Of a stretch of 64,000 nt of DNA, positions 34,565-44,165 are shown piece after piece; the stretch's first letter is position 1; every line of letters begins with the position of its first letter. Under the pieces are notes generated by a model. That model was not told the DNA's origin. It ran no database searches and worked only from the letters and a program-made list of their open reading frames with translations. The translations under genes and the position numbers were made by a program. The stretch spans positions 1 to 64,000 of the forward strand of contig NZ_JACJSG010000030.1 of the NCBI RefSeq assembly GCF_014697625.1, written 5' to 3'. The stretch comes from Anabaena azotica FACHB-119 (lineage in GTDB: Bacteria > Cyanobacteriota > Cyanobacteriia > Cyanobacteriales > Nostocaceae).

Positions 34565-35509
34565 ATGAAATTTAGCGTTGTCATTACCACTTATAACCGT
34601 GTAGACTTGCTGCGTCGGGCGATTGATTCAGCGTTGCAACAGACTGTACCCTGTGAGGTGGTAGTTGTTGACGATTGTTCAACGGATGAGACCCAAAGCT
34701 ATGTGAAAAGTTTGGGTAATTCTGTTGTGTATCATCGCAATGAGGTCAACCAAGGCCACTCCGCAGCCGTAAATACTGGTGTGGAAAAGGCTAGCGGTGA
34801 TTGGATTAAATTTTTAGATGATGACGATTATTTAGATGTTAAGTGTATAGAACAGATGTGTGAGGCGATCGCACTTTGTCCTGATGCGGTAATTTGCTCT
34901 TGTATCGCCGCACAGGTGGATAGTAACGGTGTTGAGTTGAGTAGTACACCCAAAACTGGCCCTGGTTTAGCTTTTTACATTCCCCAAACCGATGTTCATT
35001 ACGGTATGCTGTTGGAACTTGTGCCATTTGGTACACCAGTGCAAGTTGCTTGTCGCCGTGACGCTTTCTTGAAAACTGGCGGTTGGGATGCTCAACTGAA
35101 TACCAATTGTGATGATATTGATTCTTGGATTAAAATTGCCCAGTTTGGTCATGCCATTTTCCTCAATCAGTGTCTAGCTTACCGGACAATTTGGCCTGGT
35201 GCTTATAATCAAAAGTTTTCTTTGCAGCAGCGTTTGAATACGAATATTTTAATGAAGGAAAAAATTTATGCTTTGGTGGATGAAAAACATCGCTTGCAGA
35301 TTCCATCTCTTGATGATATCAAGAATTACTTAAAGCTTCATTGGTCTATAGTGGCATTGAAACAGAAAAATTTGTCTAGCTTTTTGACGATTTTAGATAC
35401 ATCTATACTTTCCATTTCTGCTTGGAAATTATTGCTGAATACTGTCTATTCACGCAAATCGCAAATGAATAATGAACGTGTTAATAAATTGGTCTTGATT
35501 GAATCTTAG
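34565..35509 (+). CDS. GT2-family glycosyltransferase
   Basis: 314 aa from the ATG at 34565; the frame extends 11 codons upstream but MKFSVVITTYNRVDLLRRAI is the normal GT2 N-terminus. VVVDDCSTDET and FLDDDDYL (DXD motif for metal/nucleotide sugar) are present, with NCDDIDSWIKIAQFG as the acceptor-side region. GT-A enzyme, probably adding a sugar to an extracellular polysaccharide or protein; acceptor unknown. Single gene divergent from rplS. Confidence 0.88.
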   Translation: MKFSVVITTYNRVDLLRRAIDSALQQTVPCEVVVVDDCSTDETQSYVKSLGNSVVYHRNEVNQGHSAAVNTGVEKASGDWIKFLDDDDYLDVKCIEQMCEAIALCPDAVICSCIAAQVDSNGVELSSTPKTGPGLAFYIPQTDVHYGMLLELVPFGTPVQVACRRDAFLKTGGWDAQLNTNCDDIDSWIKIAQFGHAIFLNQCLAYRTIWPGAYNQKFSLQQRLNTNILMKEKIYALVDEKHRLQIPSLDDIKNYLKLHWSIVALKQKNLSSFLTILDTSILSISAWKLLLNTVYSRKSQMNNERVNKLVLIES

Positions 35510-35511
35510 GT

Positions 35512-35580
35512 TATTGTTTGTAGTCAAGGCTTTAGCCTTTAGTTGCACGTTGGGAAAGGACTAAAGTCCTTACTACAAAC
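35512..35580. repeat. Imperfect palindromic repeat (GTTTGTAGT...ACTACAAAC)
   Basis: GTTTGTAGTCAAGGCTTTAG and CTAAAGTCCTTACTACAAAC are inverted ends of a small element. A relative is at 50807-50868 and a fragment at 3206-3228. Its right edge enters the truncated vapC. Confidence 0.65.
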
Positions 35581-35638
35581 ATTTATAGCTGCGATCGCGG
35601 AATACGCTGATCCAAACCGATGTATCAATCAGCAGCAT
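35573..35638 (-). pseudogene. vapC: Truncated VapC-type PIN-domain toxin
   Basis: Starting at an ATG that overlaps the vapB end by 14 bp, the frame reads MLLIDTSVWISVFRDRS, the first strand of a VapC PIN domain with its first catalytic Asp. It then enters the palindromic repeat and stops after 21 codons. The remaining about 110 residues and the other acidic residues are missing, so no nuclease can be made. Confidence 0.75.
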
Positions 35639-35837
35639 GACGATTTTCACGCAGGGCTTTGTGGTCAAAATCTGGTGCAAAGTGAATTTGTCCAGCAAGG
35701 TCAAGAAGATTTTTTTTGCGGCGCGATCGCACTAGTTCTTGCACAGCCAGGTTTACTAGTTCTTCTTGAGTATTTAAGTTGGTAAGTTGTAAAGCTTCTT
35801 TAAGAAGCGATTCATCAAGGTTAATTGTAATTTGCAT
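35625..35837 (-). CDS. vapB: VapB-like antitoxin (orphaned)
   Basis: 70 aa. MQITINLDESLLKEALQLTN is the DNA-binding VapB type (one strand and helix of a ribbon-helix-helix), followed by NTQEELVNLAVQELVRSRR and a toxin-binding tail IHFAPDFDH. It is intact and overlaps the remnant of its toxin gene, which has been truncated by a repeat. Confidence 0.82.
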   Translation of the reverse strand: MQITINLDESLLKEALQLTNLNTQEELVNLAVQELVRSRRKKNLLDLAGQIHFAPDFDHKALRENRHAAD

Positions 35838-35921
35838 AGAATGACTATGGGTTTAAGTATAACTATACTCTTCATATTTTCAAGAAGTCTATGAAGTGAA
35901 TTATTCAATACAAATTTTCAT

Positions 35922-36110
35922 TTATACGATATGTTTGGGAGGCGCTTCTGATAGAGGAAATTCTTCAATATAAAGTTTTGTTGCCTCTTTTACGCCTGCG
36001 ATCGCCTGTTCAATAGTTTCTCCTTGATCCACAGTGCCGACTTCTGGACACTCGGCTATATACATATGCTCTTCTTTGTAGATAATCACTGTAAAGCTAC
36101 GATTTTTCAT
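35922..36110 (-). CDS. HicB-like protein
   Basis: 62 aa. FTVIIYKEEHMYIAECPEVG and TVDQGETIEQAIAGVKEATKLYIEE match the N-terminal partial RNase H-fold domain of HicB antitoxins; the C-terminal DNA-binding part is absent. No hicA ORF is next to it. Such solitary HicB-like proteins are common in cyanobacteria. Confidence 0.78.
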   Translation of the reverse strand: MKNRSFTVIIYKEEHMYIAECPEVGTVDQGETIEQAIAGVKEATKLYIEEFPLSEAPPKHIV

Positions 36111-36361
36111 AACTAATGTCAGCAGTAATTTAGGTTTAGTTGAAATAATGCTCCTATTTCATCATGATAAAGCAAGCGATGAAAAAATTAACTATGAATG
36201 CTCACCGATAACATACATAGGACTCATTTTTGAGTTTTGAAATATACGTAGGGTGGGCAATGCCCACCAAAGATATCTGAATTTCCTCAATTGTTCCCTT
36301 CAGCATGATAAAGCTTTGGTATTAGGGATAGTTAATTGGCTAATCCAACATTACAATACAC

Positions 36362-37081
36362 TTATAGTTCTTCCAAAAAAGAATTTACAGCTTTTTGTTT
36401 CCACTCTGAAATCTGAATTGCATTTTCGGCAAGGTACTGATTGAGCGATGTGTGGGAAGCTGTTAAAATCTTTCTTGCCATTTCTTTAATAAAATTAAAC
36501 TTTTCTTCTACATAACTTTTTGATACAACTAACGAATTGAAAAAGGGACGGGTTAAACCAGGTGCAAGTGTATTACGATTTTGTGCAATGTATGAAGATG
36601 TATAAATTCCTCCATGATGAACTAACAGGTTACGATCTCTAAGTAAATTGTCATAGATTTTTATTTCATCTTTAGAAAAAGGAGAAATCATAATTAATGC
36701 TCTGTAAAGCGCATTAATTTTTTGTGCCGTGCCAAAGTCATATTTTTCAGCAACAAGGAAGCCAATGTTGTAAAACAGTGCAGTTCCTAACTCAAGTGCT
36801 TTTGTGGGTTCAATACTGATATCCTGACCATTTTTGGATAAGTTATTAAGCAGTGATGGCTCTATATTAATAATTGATGCAAAGTGATCTTTGCAAAATG
36901 CTTCAAAATAGGATACTAGACCAATCACACATAATTCATTTATATGAGAGCTAGTATTTTCTGATTGGTTCAAATAAACTTTCTCTAGCCCATTAAGGGT
37001 ATAATCAAAGAAAAACGGGGCTGTCGGTACTCCACCCGAAAACAAATCTAGCCAGTCACCTGAGTTCTGTTCTGCATACAT
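36362..37081 (-). CDS. HEPN-like protein of unknown function
   Basis: 239 aa, mostly helical, no signal peptide. LRDRNLLVHHGG near residues 149-160 contains Rx4H, the catalytic-type motif of HEPN domains, in a typical position after two long helices. HEPN proteins are often RNases of toxin or defence systems. No MNT-like nucleotidyltransferase or other partner gene is adjacent; it neighbours the vapB and hicB-like remnants. The family could not be named further. Confidence 0.5.
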   Translation of the reverse strand: MYAEQNSGDWLDLFSGGVPTAPFFFDYTLNGLEKVYLNQSENTSSHINELCVIGLVSYFEAFCKDHFASIINIEPSLLNNLSKNGQDISIEPTKALELGTALFYNIGFLVAEKYDFGTAQKINALYRALIMISPFSKDEIKIYDNLLRDRNLLVHHGGIYTSSYIAQNRNTLAPGLTRPFFNSLVVSKSYVEEKFNFIKEMARKILTASHTSLNQYLAENAIQISEWKQKAVNSFLEEL

Positions 37082-37310
37082 GGCTTGAAAATTGAGAGAT
37101 AGCTGTGAAGTAATATTTTAACTTAATAAATCTAGCTAATTCAAAATCTCTTTTACTTGCGACTGGTAACTTATCGAACTCAAGAAAAACTTGAAACGGT
37201 TAGTACGGCACAAGATTATTAGAATGTGTTAAGAACAATGAAAGCAAATTTTGATACATATGTCAACATGATCGCCACTCTTCATCCATGCACTCTCATC
37301 ACGTTAAATT

Positions 37311-37350
37311 AGAATAACCCAACAATACCTGAATACTGTTGGGTTATTCT
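37311..37350 (-). terminator. Terminator hairpin behind the RND efflux operon
   Basis: AGAATAACCCAACA and TGTTGGGTTATTCT form a perfect 14-bp stem with a 12-nt loop, 37 bp after the efflux pump stop codon. The T run is weak. Confidence 0.6.
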
Positions 37351-37386
37351 ACAGTCAGTCTTGCACCTAAACGATCGCCCCACCAC

Positions 37387-40300
37387 TTAAAACTTAAATC
37401 TCTTCGTCCACCTACGCCAGAAAGTAAACCTCGGCTGACTCCAACCTCCACTTAGTACATCGTGGAGAAAGGTGTAGAAGCAAGGGATAATAAATAAGGT
37501 GAGCATAGTTGCGATCGCCATCCCAAAAAAGACGACAATTCCTAAAGGTTGTAAAAATTCCGAACCTTCGCCAATACCCAATGCCAGAGGAAACAGTCCT
37601 AAAATTGTAGTGACTGTGGTCATCATAATTGGACGCAGGCGTTGAGGTGCGGCTTTGAGGATGGCGGTTTGACGGGTACAACCTTCTTCTTCCCGAATTT
37701 GGTTGGCTAGTTCTACCATCAAAATCCCGGCGTTAACTACAATACCCACCAGCAACACTGCACCAACTAGAACGGTTGCACCAATGGCTGTTTGAGTAAT
37801 ATACAAACCGAAAAGACCCCCAGCTAGTGCGAGTGGTACTGTAAACATAATTACCAAAGGGTCAATCAGAGAATTGTACTGCACAGCCATGACGACGAAG
37901 ATTAAAAATGTCGCCAACGCACCCAAGGTTTTGAGAGAGTCTTGCAGTTGCTGATTAGTTTCTTGGGCTGAACTTGGTAAAAATGTCACTCCTTCAGGTA
38001 ATTCTAAACCTTGAACTATCTGATTGACTTGTGCTAAAGCATCACCAAGACTGGCTCCCTCACTGAGATTCCCGGCAATAATGAATACTTGACGCTGGTT
38101 GATACGCTGAATTTCTCCTGGTGCTTGACCTTCTTCGATCCGCGCTACATCTAAGAGGCGGACTAGTTGGTTATTTTCTGTGAATAATGGTAGCCGTTCT
38201 AGTTGGGAAGTACGTTGGATAGACTCTTGATTTAACTCTACTCGCACATCGACTAGGCGGTTCCCCCGTTGAATTTGCGTAGGAACTGAACCTTCGATCG
38301 CAGTTTGAATGGTTTGACCAATTTGTTGTGCTGTTAGTCCCAAAGCTGCAACTCTTTCCCAGTCGGGACGAATTTGCACTTCTGGTTGACGGGGGTCAGC
38401 ATCTGGTCGAAATCTTGCTAATGTGGCGTTTTCTTCCAAGGCTTGCAGAACTTGTCTACCTGCTTGTTGTAGGCTTTGTTCATCTGTACCTTGTAAGATG
38501 ACATCAATTTCTGAGCCTTGCGCTGGGGTATTACTCAAAATTAAACCACGTACTTGTCCAGGGCTGAGGCGGAGTAAGATTCCTGCGAGATTGAGCTTGT
38601 TAAACTCTTGATTGACTTTTTGGACGTAAGCTTCGACATCTTGTCCTGGTTTGAGAGAAATTGTACTATTCGCCCTTAAAGGGTTTTCTGTGGTGTTGCT
38701 ACCAAATAAAAAACCCCCGACAGTTGTGAAAGCATAGTCAGTCTCAGGTTGTTTGATGATGACTTCATCCACAGCCTGCATGACTTTTTGGGAGGTTTCC
38801 AAGGGTGTACCTGGGGGAAACTGGACTCTGAGGTTGGCTTGTCCTGTGTTGATGCGAGGTAAGATTTCTTGAGACACTTGACCTGCCATAAAGACAGTAC
38901 CGCCACCTAAAATGATTAAGGCAACAGCAATGACAATGATTCTGTAGCGTAGGACTTGCCTTAACAGCCGACCATATAGGATTGTGGCATCTTCAAAACG
39001 GTGATTGAACTGTCGCAGTAGCCAAAATTCACTGACACGACTCGACCAAGGAATGGCTAGGAGTCGGGAAGAAAGCATGGGAACTATGGTAACAGCGACA
39101 ACTAGAGATGCGGCTACGGCAAAGCTGATGGTTAAAATCAGTTCGTTAAATAGTAGGGCGATAAAACCGCCAATTAATAGGAAGGGTACGACAGAAACTA
39201 AGTTAGCCGCAGTAGCAGCTACTAAAGCAGATTCAACTTCTTGAGAGGATGCGATCGCAGTTTCAATAAAATATTTAGCATTGGGTTTTCTTTGTCCCTC
39301 TCCATCCGCTAATGTCTCCCGTTCTTTTTGGTTGGGAGTCATACCTGTTCTTTCGGCAATGTTTTCTAAAATGACTACGGATGTATCAATTGCTTGACCA
39401 ATTCCCAACGTCAAACCTGCCAAACTGAAGACATTCAGTGTCAAGCCGAATAACTTCATTAGGGCGATCGCTGCTAAAGTACAGAGTGGGATTGCCAAAC
39501 TGATAATTAACGTTTGTCTGAGCGACCCTAAAAATAACAATACTGCTGCGGCTGCCAACAATGCCCCAGAAACAGCCGAAAAAATCACATCATTGAGGGA
39601 ATTACGGATGAAGCGAGATTCATCTGTAGTTGGCGTTAAAATCATATCTTCTGCAATTAAGCCAGACTGGCGTAACTCTTCTATGCGCCGTTTAACTCCA
39701 TCAACTACTGTAATTGTGTTGGCATCAGGTTGCTTTTGAATCGATACTTTAACTGCTGGCTGACGGTTGAGGTAAACAAACAGTCTTTGTTCTTCTGTAC
39801 CATCATTGACTTCGGCAAAGTCTCGCAGATATACACGTCTGGAAGATGGGGGAACAGTAGAGTTAGCCGAAGATGTGGCGGGAGATGAAGCGACTTCAAA
39901 GGAAAGGTTTTCGATTTCACTAGCGTTTTGAAAGCGCCCAAAAGTACGAGTTAGTGGTTCGGAATTTTGTCCTAAAATCCTACCACCTGACACATCTTGG
40001 TTTCGCGCTTGTAATTGCACAAGTACATCGTTTAAGCCAATTCCCAAAGCTTGTAACCGATTTAAGTCAACCAGTACCCTAACTTCTTCTTCCGCCGCAC
40101 CAGAGACATCGACTGCGGCGACTCCAGGCACAACACCGAGTTCACGGGATAATTCCTCATCCGCAAATACTCGTAAATCTTTACCTTGCAAAGATGTAGA
40201 AGTTAGGGCTAATTCGTAGATTGGTTGTTGGGAAGGGTCGAATTTGAATATCCGTGGTTCTTCTATTGTGTCTGGTAGCTGTCCTCTACCCCGGTTAAAA

Positions 40301-40659
40301 GCAGCAGTGGCATCATTGAGGGCTTGGTCGATATCGCCTCCCGGCTGGAAGAATAAATCCAAACTTACCTGTCCCTCACGGGTGCGAGAAAAGACCTGGA
40401 CAACGTTCTCAGTAGCTGATAAGGCTTCTTCTAGAGGTCTGGTAATTTCATCTATTGCTACTTCCGGTGAAATACCCGGTGCTTCTAAGCGTACACCAAT
40501 CCGGGGGTAGGTAATTGATGGCAATAAATCTACTTGGATATTTGTAAGAAAAAATATTCCCACAACAACTACCGTCAGTGCCAGCATCAGTGTGCCGATG
40601 TGTTGGCGAATTGATATAGCACTGAGACTAAATCCACCATTTTTATTTACTTGCTGCAT
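37387..40659 (-). CDS. RND-family efflux permease (AcrB-like)
   Basis: 1090 aa from the ATG at 40659, which has GGAG 10 bp upstream; the frame extends six codons further. FSLSAISIRQHIGTLMLAL is the N-terminal inner-membrane helix; twelve helices and two large periplasmic loops follow. Motifs: VQVFSRTREGQ, the helix-4 region GLTLGIGQAIDTSVVILENI (charged Asp for proton relay) and VGIVVNAGILMVELANQIRE. It is a proton-driven exporter of hydrophobic compounds or heavy metals; sequence alone does not give the substrate. It is 57 bp downstream of the adaptor gene; a TolC-type channel is not in the window. Confidence 0.94.
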   Translation of the reverse strand: MQQVNKNGGFSLSAISIRQHIGTLMLALTVVVVGIFFLTNIQVDLLPSITYPRIGVRLEAPGISPEVAIDEITRPLEEALSATENVVQVFSRTREGQVSLDLFFQPGGDIDQALNDATAAFNRGRGQLPDTIEEPRIFKFDPSQQPIYELALTSTSLQGKDLRVFADEELSRELGVVPGVAAVDVSGAAEEEVRVLVDLNRLQALGIGLNDVLVQLQARNQDVSGGRILGQNSEPLTRTFGRFQNASEIENLSFEVASSPATSSANSTVPPSSRRVYLRDFAEVNDGTEEQRLFVYLNRQPAVKVSIQKQPDANTITVVDGVKRRIEELRQSGLIAEDMILTPTTDESRFIRNSLNDVIFSAVSGALLAAAAVLLFLGSLRQTLIISLAIPLCTLAAIALMKLFGLTLNVFSLAGLTLGIGQAIDTSVVILENIAERTGMTPNQKERETLADGEGQRKPNAKYFIETAIASSQEVESALVAATAANLVSVVPFLLIGGFIALLFNELILTISFAVAASLVVAVTIVPMLSSRLLAIPWSSRVSEFWLLRQFNHRFEDATILYGRLLRQVLRYRIIVIAVALIILGGGTVFMAGQVSQEILPRINTGQANLRVQFPPGTPLETSQKVMQAVDEVIIKQPETDYAFTTVGGFLFGSNTTENPLRANSTISLKPGQDVEAYVQKVNQEFNKLNLAGILLRLSPGQVRGLILSNTPAQGSEIDVILQGTDEQSLQQAGRQVLQALEENATLARFRPDADPRQPEVQIRPDWERVAALGLTAQQIGQTIQTAIEGSVPTQIQRGNRLVDVRVELNQESIQRTSQLERLPLFTENNQLVRLLDVARIEEGQAPGEIQRINQRQVFIIAGNLSEGASLGDALAQVNQIVQGLELPEGVTFLPSSAQETNQQLQDSLKTLGALATFLIFVVMAVQYNSLIDPLVIMFTVPLALAGGLFGLYITQTAIGATVLVGAVLLVGIVVNAGILMVELANQIREEEGCTRQTAILKAAPQRLRPIMMTTVTTILGLFPLALGIGEGSEFLQPLGIVVFFGMAIATMLTLFIIPCFYTFLHDVLSGGWSQPRFTFWRRWTKRFKF

Positions 40660-40716
40660 TAGGTCGGTTCGCTCCAATTCAAAATAATTCGTAATTCGTG
40701 AATTAGGTTCGTCGGG

Positions 40717-42135
40717 TTATTTTGAATTTCCCTGTGGGGTTCGTTCGGAAAGAATCGAAAGGCGTACAGGTTCACCATTTTTTAATGGTCTACCACTACG
40801 CGCCACATAGCGCTCTCCTGGTTGTAAGCCGGATAAAATTTCTACTTTGCCATCAACCCTTTTTCCTAAAGTGACGGCGCGAGCTGTGACTGTGGGTTTA
40901 CCTTGATTATCTGTAACTACGTATAATGTGCCGTTTTGAGGTTGTGATTGTCGCTGTGTAGTTGCGGATGATTGCTGATTTCTGCCTTCTGTTTGTATGG
41001 CTGTTTGTGACACTACTACTCTTTCTGGTGTTTGGTTGGCAAAGTTAACCCTTGCTAGCAGTCCGCTACCTATGTTGCGTTGACTGTTGGGAATTACTAC
41101 TTCTACTGGTATCAAACGAGCTGTAGCATCGGCGGCGGGGGAGATGCGGATGACTTTACCGTTAATTGTTTGGTTGGGGAAGGCATCTAAGCGGACTTGT
41201 ACAGGTTGTCCAAGGCGAATTTGTCCTAGTTCTAATTCGGAAACTTGCACCACTACTTTAATTTGGCTCAAGTCGGCAATTTTGAGAACTTCTCCACCTG
41301 CTTGTAGGAGATTACCCGGTTCTGTAGCTTTTTCGGTGACGACACCAGTAATAGGTGAGGTGAGACTGGTATAGGAACGGCGCTCTCTGGTTTGGGCAAC
41401 TACTGCTTGTTGGGCAAATACTCTACCTTTAGCAGCAGCAACGACTTGTTGTTCTGTGCGGACTTGCTCTGTGGCTGCACGTAATGCTTGGGCGGCTGTG
41501 TTGGCTTCGGTGCGGGCTTGCTGGGCTGCTTGTTCGGATATGGCTCCTTCTTTAAATAATCTCTCTTGGCGTTTGGCATCGGCTTCGGTTTGTGCTACTT
41601 GTAGCCTTTCTCGTTCTACTTGAGTGCGGGCATTACTTACTTGCGTTGTCGCTCTGGCTACTTCCGACTGGAGGGCGGCGAGTTCGGCTTCTGCTCGCTT
41701 TAATTCTGTAGTTAGTAATACATCATCTAATCGTCCGATGTTTTGCCCTTGTTTAACGGTTTGACCTACATCTGTGTTGAGGGATAATAGTCTGCCTTCT
41801 ACTTGCGATCGCAATGATACTGTGCGGAAGGGGATGGTTGTACCTGTATACTCTGGTTGTGTCTCTATTCTATCTGTACTGGCGATCGCTACATCTACAG
41901 CTGCTGGGCCGCCTCTTTCTCTACCACCCCGTTGTTGTGATTGAGCTTCGGCTGCTTCTTTGGGTAGAGAGCCACAACTTGTTGTTAATACTCCCACACT
42001 CAACATACCAGTAAATAATAAGATAAATTTTGCAGATACTCTCTTAGGCACTGCTTGTCTGTGGGCATTTCCCTTGACCAATTCTTCCTTGCTTGTTAAT
42101 AAAGAGGTTATAGCTGGGTAAGTTTGCTGCTTCAT
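40717..42135 (-). CDS. RND efflux periplasmic adaptor (HlyD/MFP), lipoprotein
   Basis: 472 aa from ATG at 42135 (an in-frame ATG 33 bp upstream is less likely). An N-terminal signal ends at lipobox LTTSCGS, so it is probably lipid-anchored. The barrel-sandwich part (LRSQVEGRLLSLNTDVG, SPITGVVTEKATEPGN) surrounds a long coiled coil (about 150-255, Ala/Gln/Arg rich). Beta-barrel and membrane-proximal domains follow (VRLDAFPNQTINGKVI). First gene of the operon; links the RND pump to an outer-membrane channel. Confidence 0.92.
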   Translation of the reverse strand: MKQQTYPAITSLLTSKEELVKGNAHRQAVPKRVSAKFILLFTGMLSVGVLTTSCGSLPKEAAEAQSQQRGGRERGGPAAVDVAIASTDRIETQPEYTGTTIPFRTVSLRSQVEGRLLSLNTDVGQTVKQGQNIGRLDDVLLTTELKRAEAELAALQSEVARATTQVSNARTQVERERLQVAQTEADAKRQERLFKEGAISEQAAQQARTEANTAAQALRAATEQVRTEQQVVAAAKGRVFAQQAVVAQTRERRSYTSLTSPITGVVTEKATEPGNLLQAGGEVLKIADLSQIKVVVQVSELELGQIRLGQPVQVRLDAFPNQTINGKVIRISPAADATARLIPVEVVIPNSQRNIGSGLLARVNFANQTPERVVVSQTAIQTEGRNQQSSATTQRQSQPQNGTLYVVTDNQGKPTVTARAVTLGKRVDGKVEILSGLQPGERYVARSGRPLKNGEPVRLSILSERTPQGNSK

Positions 42136-42168
42136 GATTTTTGCTCTAATGTTGTTGTTCAAAATCAT

Positions 42169-42621
42169 TTATAGTTCGCTTTTGTGACGAAGTTGTTACA
42201 ATAACAGCCTTTTTTACCTAGCGATTTTTTATGTACAGTACCGCCTGCAAAATAAGCTCAAGACTAAATTCATTTTCTGAACCTGCTTTTTTGGGTGAAG
42301 AATTATTACTTTTGGCATAGAAAGTGAGAATAATCTTTGATATGTGAGTGAGCTATATATTTGGTATGAGTTTTTCTCGGTGGCTTGGTTTTTACCACTT
42401 AGGTTAGTAGAAAAACTCAAACTAGTTTCTCATTTTTTAGTGTGAAACACAGATATTTAGTAAATCTAAATATACATAAATATTAGCAAAAATACTAAAA
42501 ATGTCACAGCAAATCTTGAGTGATTCTTAAATATATTAAAAAATCTTAAGATAAATTGTGTTTTGTTACAAGCTATGATTTGAATGAAGCAATTATTTTA
42601 TGTAGAGGAGGAAAATTAAGA
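42169..42621. other. Divergent promoter region
   Basis: 453 bp, AT-rich, between the efflux operon and the phycobilin lyase gene. Other than AGGAGG just before 42622 no motif was recognised; no ORF or RNA is supported. Confidence 0.4.
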
Positions 42622-43161
42622 GTGACATCAACGCTTAAACTCGTACATACGGCTGATGAGTCCCAAATTATTCATTTCTTTCAAGAGTCTGTTGGTCAGT
42701 GGCGTTCGGAAAGACGTTACTATACTCTCCCCGATGGAGAAACCAAGGAGATGGAGAGTATCATCAATATCCGATTTTTAGAACAAGGCTGCGATGAACT
42801 GCGAAAACTGGCTCAGATACATGAGTTATCTGAGTCAGTGATTTTAGTATGTGGTGCAGAAGTCAATTGGATCAGTACAGATGTTCTAAAAGCTAGAACT
42901 GAGTCGCAAGGTTCAACGCTATTTGGCGCTTTAGGAAACACCTTGTACCGCGATCGCGGTTTTGCCACCTCCAAACCAGTCACCGCCAAGTATAATTTTC
43001 CCAATACCCAGACTCTATATTTGCGAACCGAATATAATGATTCATTATTTGAGGAAGAATTAAAGTTAATAGGTAGCAAATACCGCACAAGACAGACCAT
43101 CATTTCTCGCGCAGGTGAACAGATAATGATAGGTCAGTATTTAGAAAAGAGAATAGTTTAG
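42622..43161 (+). CDS. CpcS/CpeS-family phycobiliprotein lyase
   Basis: 179 aa starting at GTG 42622, with AGGAGG ten bases upstream, a better start than the ORF's upstream codon at 42556. FFQESVGQWRSERRYYTLPDG is the family signature (the FxxxxGxWxSxR pattern), and LGNTLYRDRGFATSKPVTAKY lies in the beta barrel. Members attach phycocyanobilin or phycoerythrobilin to Cys84-type sites of phycobiliproteins. Which subtype (S, U or V) cannot be told here. No phycobilisome genes are adjacent. Confidence 0.82.
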   Translation: MTSTLKLVHTADESQIIHFFQESVGQWRSERRYYTLPDGETKEMESIINIRFLEQGCDELRKLAQIHELSESVILVCGAEVNWISTDVLKARTESQGSTLFGALGNTLYRDRGFATSKPVTAKYNFPNTQTLYLRTEYNDSLFEEELKLIGSKYRTRQTIISRAGEQIMIGQYLEKRIV

Positions 43162-43365
<204 letters not shown>

Positions 43366-43398
43366 GATTTTTACTATGGACTAATGACTAATAACTAA

Positions 43399-43968
43399 TT
43401 ATGCACTTGTTGGGGAGTCAGATTGATCAAGTGCAGTACGTGCATTCCAAGACAGCATCACGCGAGATACTCCGGTGAAGAGAACGCTAACACCTACTAA
43501 TGTTCCCAACAACCAAGGTGCGTTAAAAGGCCATTGGAACCAAACCATTGCACCCAAGATTAAGGTAATGATACCGTCGCCTAAAACCCAAGTCCAGTTT
43601 TGTTGAGGGCGGATGCGGAAGGCTAAAATTAGCTCGAATATACCCTCTGTTAATAAAAAGCTACCCAACAATAAGGTGAGGGTTAAAATACCTGTTCTGG
43701 GGTAAACAAATAACATTACACCTGTGGCGATGTAAAGACCACTTAATAAGAGTTTCCAAAGGAAACCACCTTGCTGACGGGTTTGAGTAGCGTAAACTAA
43801 TTTGGCGAATCCTGACGAAATGAGGATCAAAGCAAACCAAGTTTCGGCGAAGATTGTAGAAACGGTGGGTATAGCGATCGCAATAATTCCTAAAACAATC
43901 AACAGAACGCCAATTACTAGCGACCCATTGATATTTTTATTGATGTCATTAGAAATGTTGCTTGTCAT
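43399..43968 (-). CDS. HdeD-family (DUF308) membrane protein
   Basis: 189 aa with six transmembrane helices arranged in pairs, as in HdeD: GSLVIGVLLIVLGIIAIAIP, WFALILISSGFAKLVYA, then LLLSGLYIATGVMLFVYP, LTLLLGSFLLTEGIFELIL and WVLGDGIITLILGAMVWFQWP. HdeD is linked to acid resistance in enterics, but the function here is unknown. Confidence 0.88.
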   Translation of the reverse strand: MTSNISNDINKNINGSLVIGVLLIVLGIIAIAIPTVSTIFAETWFALILISSGFAKLVYATQTRQQGGFLWKLLLSGLYIATGVMLFVYPRTGILTLTLLLGSFLLTEGIFELILAFRIRPQQNWTWVLGDGIITLILGAMVWFQWPFNAPWLLGTLVGVSVLFTGVSRVMLSWNARTALDQSDSPTSA

Positions 43969-44165
43969 ACAAATATTCCCCTATGCTTTAGCGAACCTAA
44001 GATAAGGCTAGAAAATTTTGGCAAATCTCGACAGACCCCTAAGATATAAGCCTTCTAGCCAATTATTTTAGTTTTGGGAAATACAGGACTGACGCAACTG
44101 GCTCTTGGGGTAGGGTGTGTCAGATAATGATTATTATTTAGAGGCTATTTATAAAGTAAATATTA

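Noticed and set aside
35573-35638. Intact VapBC toxin-antitoxin pair
   Set aside because: The PIN domain stops after 21 codons and lacks all but the first acidic residue.
36253-36444. Plus-strand ORF of 63 aa overlapping the HEPN-like gene end
   Set aside because: It begins in a TAGGGTGGGC repeat fragment and overlaps a better supported gene on the other strand.
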